DNA from: an uncultured Clostridium sp.
Lineage (GTDB): Bacteria; Bacillota; Clostridia; Clostridiales; Clostridiaceae
Direction: 5' to 3'
Assembly (NCBI RefSeq): GCF_937920395.1
Contig: NZ_CALEVF010000189.1
Location: 1-22,906, forward strand
Length of the DNA: 22,906 nt
In this document: piece by piece, positions 22,801-22,906 of the stretch
Numbering within the stretch: position 1 is the stretch's first letter
Layout: each line of letters opens with the position of its first letter
Made by a program: the position numbers and the translations under genes
The notes under the pieces: model-generated
What the model saw: the letters and a program-made list of their open reading frames with translations, nothing else
Told to the model about the DNA's origin: nothing
The model's database searches: none

Positions 22801-22906
22801 ACTTTAAAGCTTCGGCATGATTTGATAAATAATTCAAATATTCACTTTCTTCTCCTGTAGCTAACGCCGTTCCTATTTGAGTTACATCTACTACTCCTTG
22901 AGCAGC
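16880..22906 (-). CDS. giant virion-type protein with HEAGH zincin motif (at least 2008 aa, 5' end outside window)
   Basis: The frame is open to the last base, so the start lies beyond the window; a TTG at 22837 is not a real start. Visible residues 1-440 are helical with Gly/Ala-rich, membrane-like stretches (PFIGATKGVTTLIKGG, GLASGAPMAIGSQ) and FQEGGQEAAQDFTQKAGEQ. Residues about 441-572 hold a perfect 63-residue tandem duplication. A charged linker follows, with TPIHEAGHVLIDAMG at about 1044-1058 (HEAGH 1047-1051) and a Glu near 1099 in LAEAIGREG, a plausible third zinc ligand. The C-terminal 250 residues contain FQFKVWIPDWFKERF and an acidic DGDDDDE. Such proteins are typical internal or ejected virion proteins; protease activity is inferred from one motif. 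No polymerase motif is seen. Confidence 0.83.
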   Translation of the reverse strand, partial: AAQGVVDVTQIGTALATGEESEYLNYLSNHAEALKFEKDKDLDAPIFNTEGITKFSDLLDKDRFDLSPKALWGSFNMAAESIVPFIGATKGVTTLIKGGKWLMQGLKGVDTALDLSKVAQKAAIFTGSWATQVGDVYDTSREAGLNPRDAAGLSTVIGSVMAAFDVKYGIDSKIMSQFFQNEKRALFKTAISSIEKDATTGLITPAAFKKLVKETSIGYGKLAKNGVKEVVKDAFQEGGQEAAQDFTQKAGEQLWDKMSDEDKAKFGTDALDAKSFGSYLNSFSTGLASGAPMAIGSQILKNKHEGQSINAYDRVKEGGEAVSALKADLASSVKNGDITPEEHDQAVFKIDSYQKYHEETKGVNLSSVDEKKAFELSFQIQGLKTEIPTNENEISKLDPISRSKVESKQKQAKELQSELNDIIRNGEIKGEPIVPKKEEERIIKEKEKESPLKEKHKLATEGRWQDLIDSSVSERELDAVLNQMDNANQTTPDLIDYIGTKRAEFIKEKEKESPLKEKHKLATEGRWQDLIDSSVSERELDAVLNQMDNANQTTPDLIDYIGTKRAEFIKEKEKSNSKLKQKDASSPNEDFPIEPKVEKKPEKAYITDKRTYKEVPAEEFNHSKTDDRLIHKLARKEIWEQPNHEVNGQLYLHQYEYNGKKNRTIRVKLEDGKILKIASSRIIDKSGLSGHLHTERLKGDIANEPVGVKVVELAPEEVNGKIVRKRVIKIYQKSSGKFLAYVKETHTGAKNAEDKRRNPLYSYNQIKGELEDIKSQHEDPLLPEEVERLRNTPIVPIIPKTPTEKAKIATEKIVDEGKVKVKEQKASVPLTITKAVRQQLHDLGFSKANIDNMKPEKALDIINKQEVKPKENGKQESANNGEKLTDGSVKEADGKNNKPHKEPIKIGGVKAIGEKERLAPSEAEQVVIEAYDKLNEELGYKLDIAIDYLEGKTDEELTTLAEKDKWEEGTDIITNESENEPFQKVSQRKGDITKVVEAITKAFKGINVEVNADKFDKSQSTVAGKVSADGKNIYLNPNYAGLDTPIHEAGHVLIDAMGYDNKVIQAAIKQLRNTPLYKETKLSYPELSEKELDKEVLAEAIGREGADIFDNVNDKSKFKQYLDYIFDWFKRKLGIEKNIAKSLAKQIISGVGTKGLKGTETGKEQLSKGIKKKNPIGPRPLSLEQYASEEGFNAQKEFDKYQEASVEYKEAESAEQDALVNGTLEEHEKATLDLKEASKQFAIKAKKYLEYKKYKKDFSAVQEILKDKDLDSYTYEELNDLITKLFSFNDKAAKSVKERAYQRLGHKVTVKQQEISKGKEGVIEALAKTSDISPLQGKILHHSHFSEKNADMQAVSLAYGKAIIEKLSEANSLKDTHKKLGLKVIQEENKRLGITGKEVNRFSSDSSKYFEWMVNEDGNYLTIDEAKAKGLSKAKIDYLDFHRETVAGYRESMSENDFENVKMGAIRVDKNFREAYKSEGLIPAFSYYLGGGATNLGRVRIIHNGKVMSYSEIEKEIIAGADKKSIQSMAKALFDLLVANIKARYQLKKGQNIDEKDNPLELKGNAEYSLNEKGQLVSKFDKPRAKDRGYSKDFYKAMNQFIDESAHVKHISKIMPLVEAVEYLNKNGYMEEGYIPKKNVSKWINDWKALHIFKEPHVNDPVIDAAVKSLRKLVASTTMWFNVPANLINVFMGNYNNWRAENAEILARGNARLFGGKGSRKQVGVVNDYALGIIKKYNLVNQDFDSHPVIKANGIFAKLATFGTQVGEYQIQGSLGLGLLSQEEFDSFEFTKDKYGNNVLTVKKGVDEDALKSKMTQIKNRVTDIQGKYPDEDRRNIMRGEFGKALFQFKVWIPDWFKERFSAKYINAYGVEKEGSYTKMLRVGVKEMYADLKKGDIKKAITNPAFVTNLKGMATIGALLALKHDGDDDDEKKKGGLNWDSALSQVLFIFDLEQDKYMVSNPAAVLGKIKDFINAFSALVGFEEDAWQKTKRIIPANKAITFAENLIE
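21190..21582 (-). repeat. perfect 189-bp tandem duplication in the giant gene
   Basis: Two adjacent copies of 189 bp (63 codons), with no mismatch that I can find, run from 21190 to about 21582 including the shared edge. Each encodes a LKEKHKLATEGRWQDLIDSS module with the VSERELDAVLNQMDNANQ helix and a KEKEKESP linker. The period was read from the identical CTCTTTTAGTTCC starting at 21211 and 21400. The absence of even silent differences indicates a recent event or an assembly effect. Confidence 0.93.

Noticed and set aside
16880..22906. Giant virion RNA polymerase as found in crAss-like phages
   Set aside because: The size fits, but I see no catalytic DxDxD motif in a polymerase-like context. 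The DGDDDDE near the C-terminus is a low-complexity acidic run.

Overview
The window is an AT-rich stretch of a tailed-phage genome whose host is probably a member of the Bacteroidota (Flavobacteriia-like). The evidence is the tight operons with overlapping starts and stops, a phage replication and recombination gene set, one clear phage tRNA, and a very large virion-type protein. Several proteins (the SSB-like protein, the Cys-rich and collagen-like virion trio, the EYPGS protein, the YLD/FFGTIKNK protein) have a look I associate with Bacteroidota phages, including crAss-like ones. No diagnostic marker such as a major capsid protein, terminase, portal or RNA polymerase is inside the window, so the phage family is not proven.

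Layout. Positions 1-14983 are read on the + strand as a series of early or replication operons. At the left edge is the 3' part of a DUF6745-like gene carrying a 12-bp minisatellite of 28 units. It is followed by two small genes, a long-loop hairpin, a tRNA-Gln(UUG) and a gene-free block with several perfect helices that looks like a structured RNA (about 1816-2100). Next comes an operon with an SF2 helicase, a frameshifted zinc-ribbon gene, small unknown genes, a candidate helicase-loader protein and a DnaB-type helicase (2167-7768). Further operons hold a DUF1351-like protein and small proteins (7843-9228); an SSB-like protein, an odd tRNA-like sequence, a NinB-like protein, an HTH-like protein and a NinG nuclease (9296-12723); and a small membrane protein, unknown proteins and a GroES-like co-chaperonin (12781-14983). 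Positions 15121-22906 are read on the - strand: a giant protein of at least 2008 residues with a zincin-like HEAGH motif, whose 5' end lies outside the window, followed by three smaller virion-type proteins. The two blocks converge on an intergenic region with terminator-like hairpins.

Regulation. Five + strand gene groups start behind the same two-box element, GTAACYTTW, exactly 12 bp, then a CGTATAA-like box. It differs from the usual Bacteroidota housekeeping promoter (TTTG and TAnnTTTG) and is best read as a phage-specific promoter that co-ordinates the replication block.

How the genes fit together. The DnaB-type helicase, its putative loader, the SSB-like protein, the SF2 helicase, NinB-like and NinG proteins and the DUF1351-like protein make up a replication and recombination kit. 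The GroES-like protein probably adapts the host chaperonin for phage proteins. The - strand block supplies virion proteins, including a likely internal or ejected protein. No complete defence or CRISPR system is present. The most unusual items are the repeat array, the structured RNA block, the promoter family, the frameshifted zinc ribbon, the tRNA-like element with an aberrant anticodon arm, and a perfect 189-bp tandem duplication in the giant gene.
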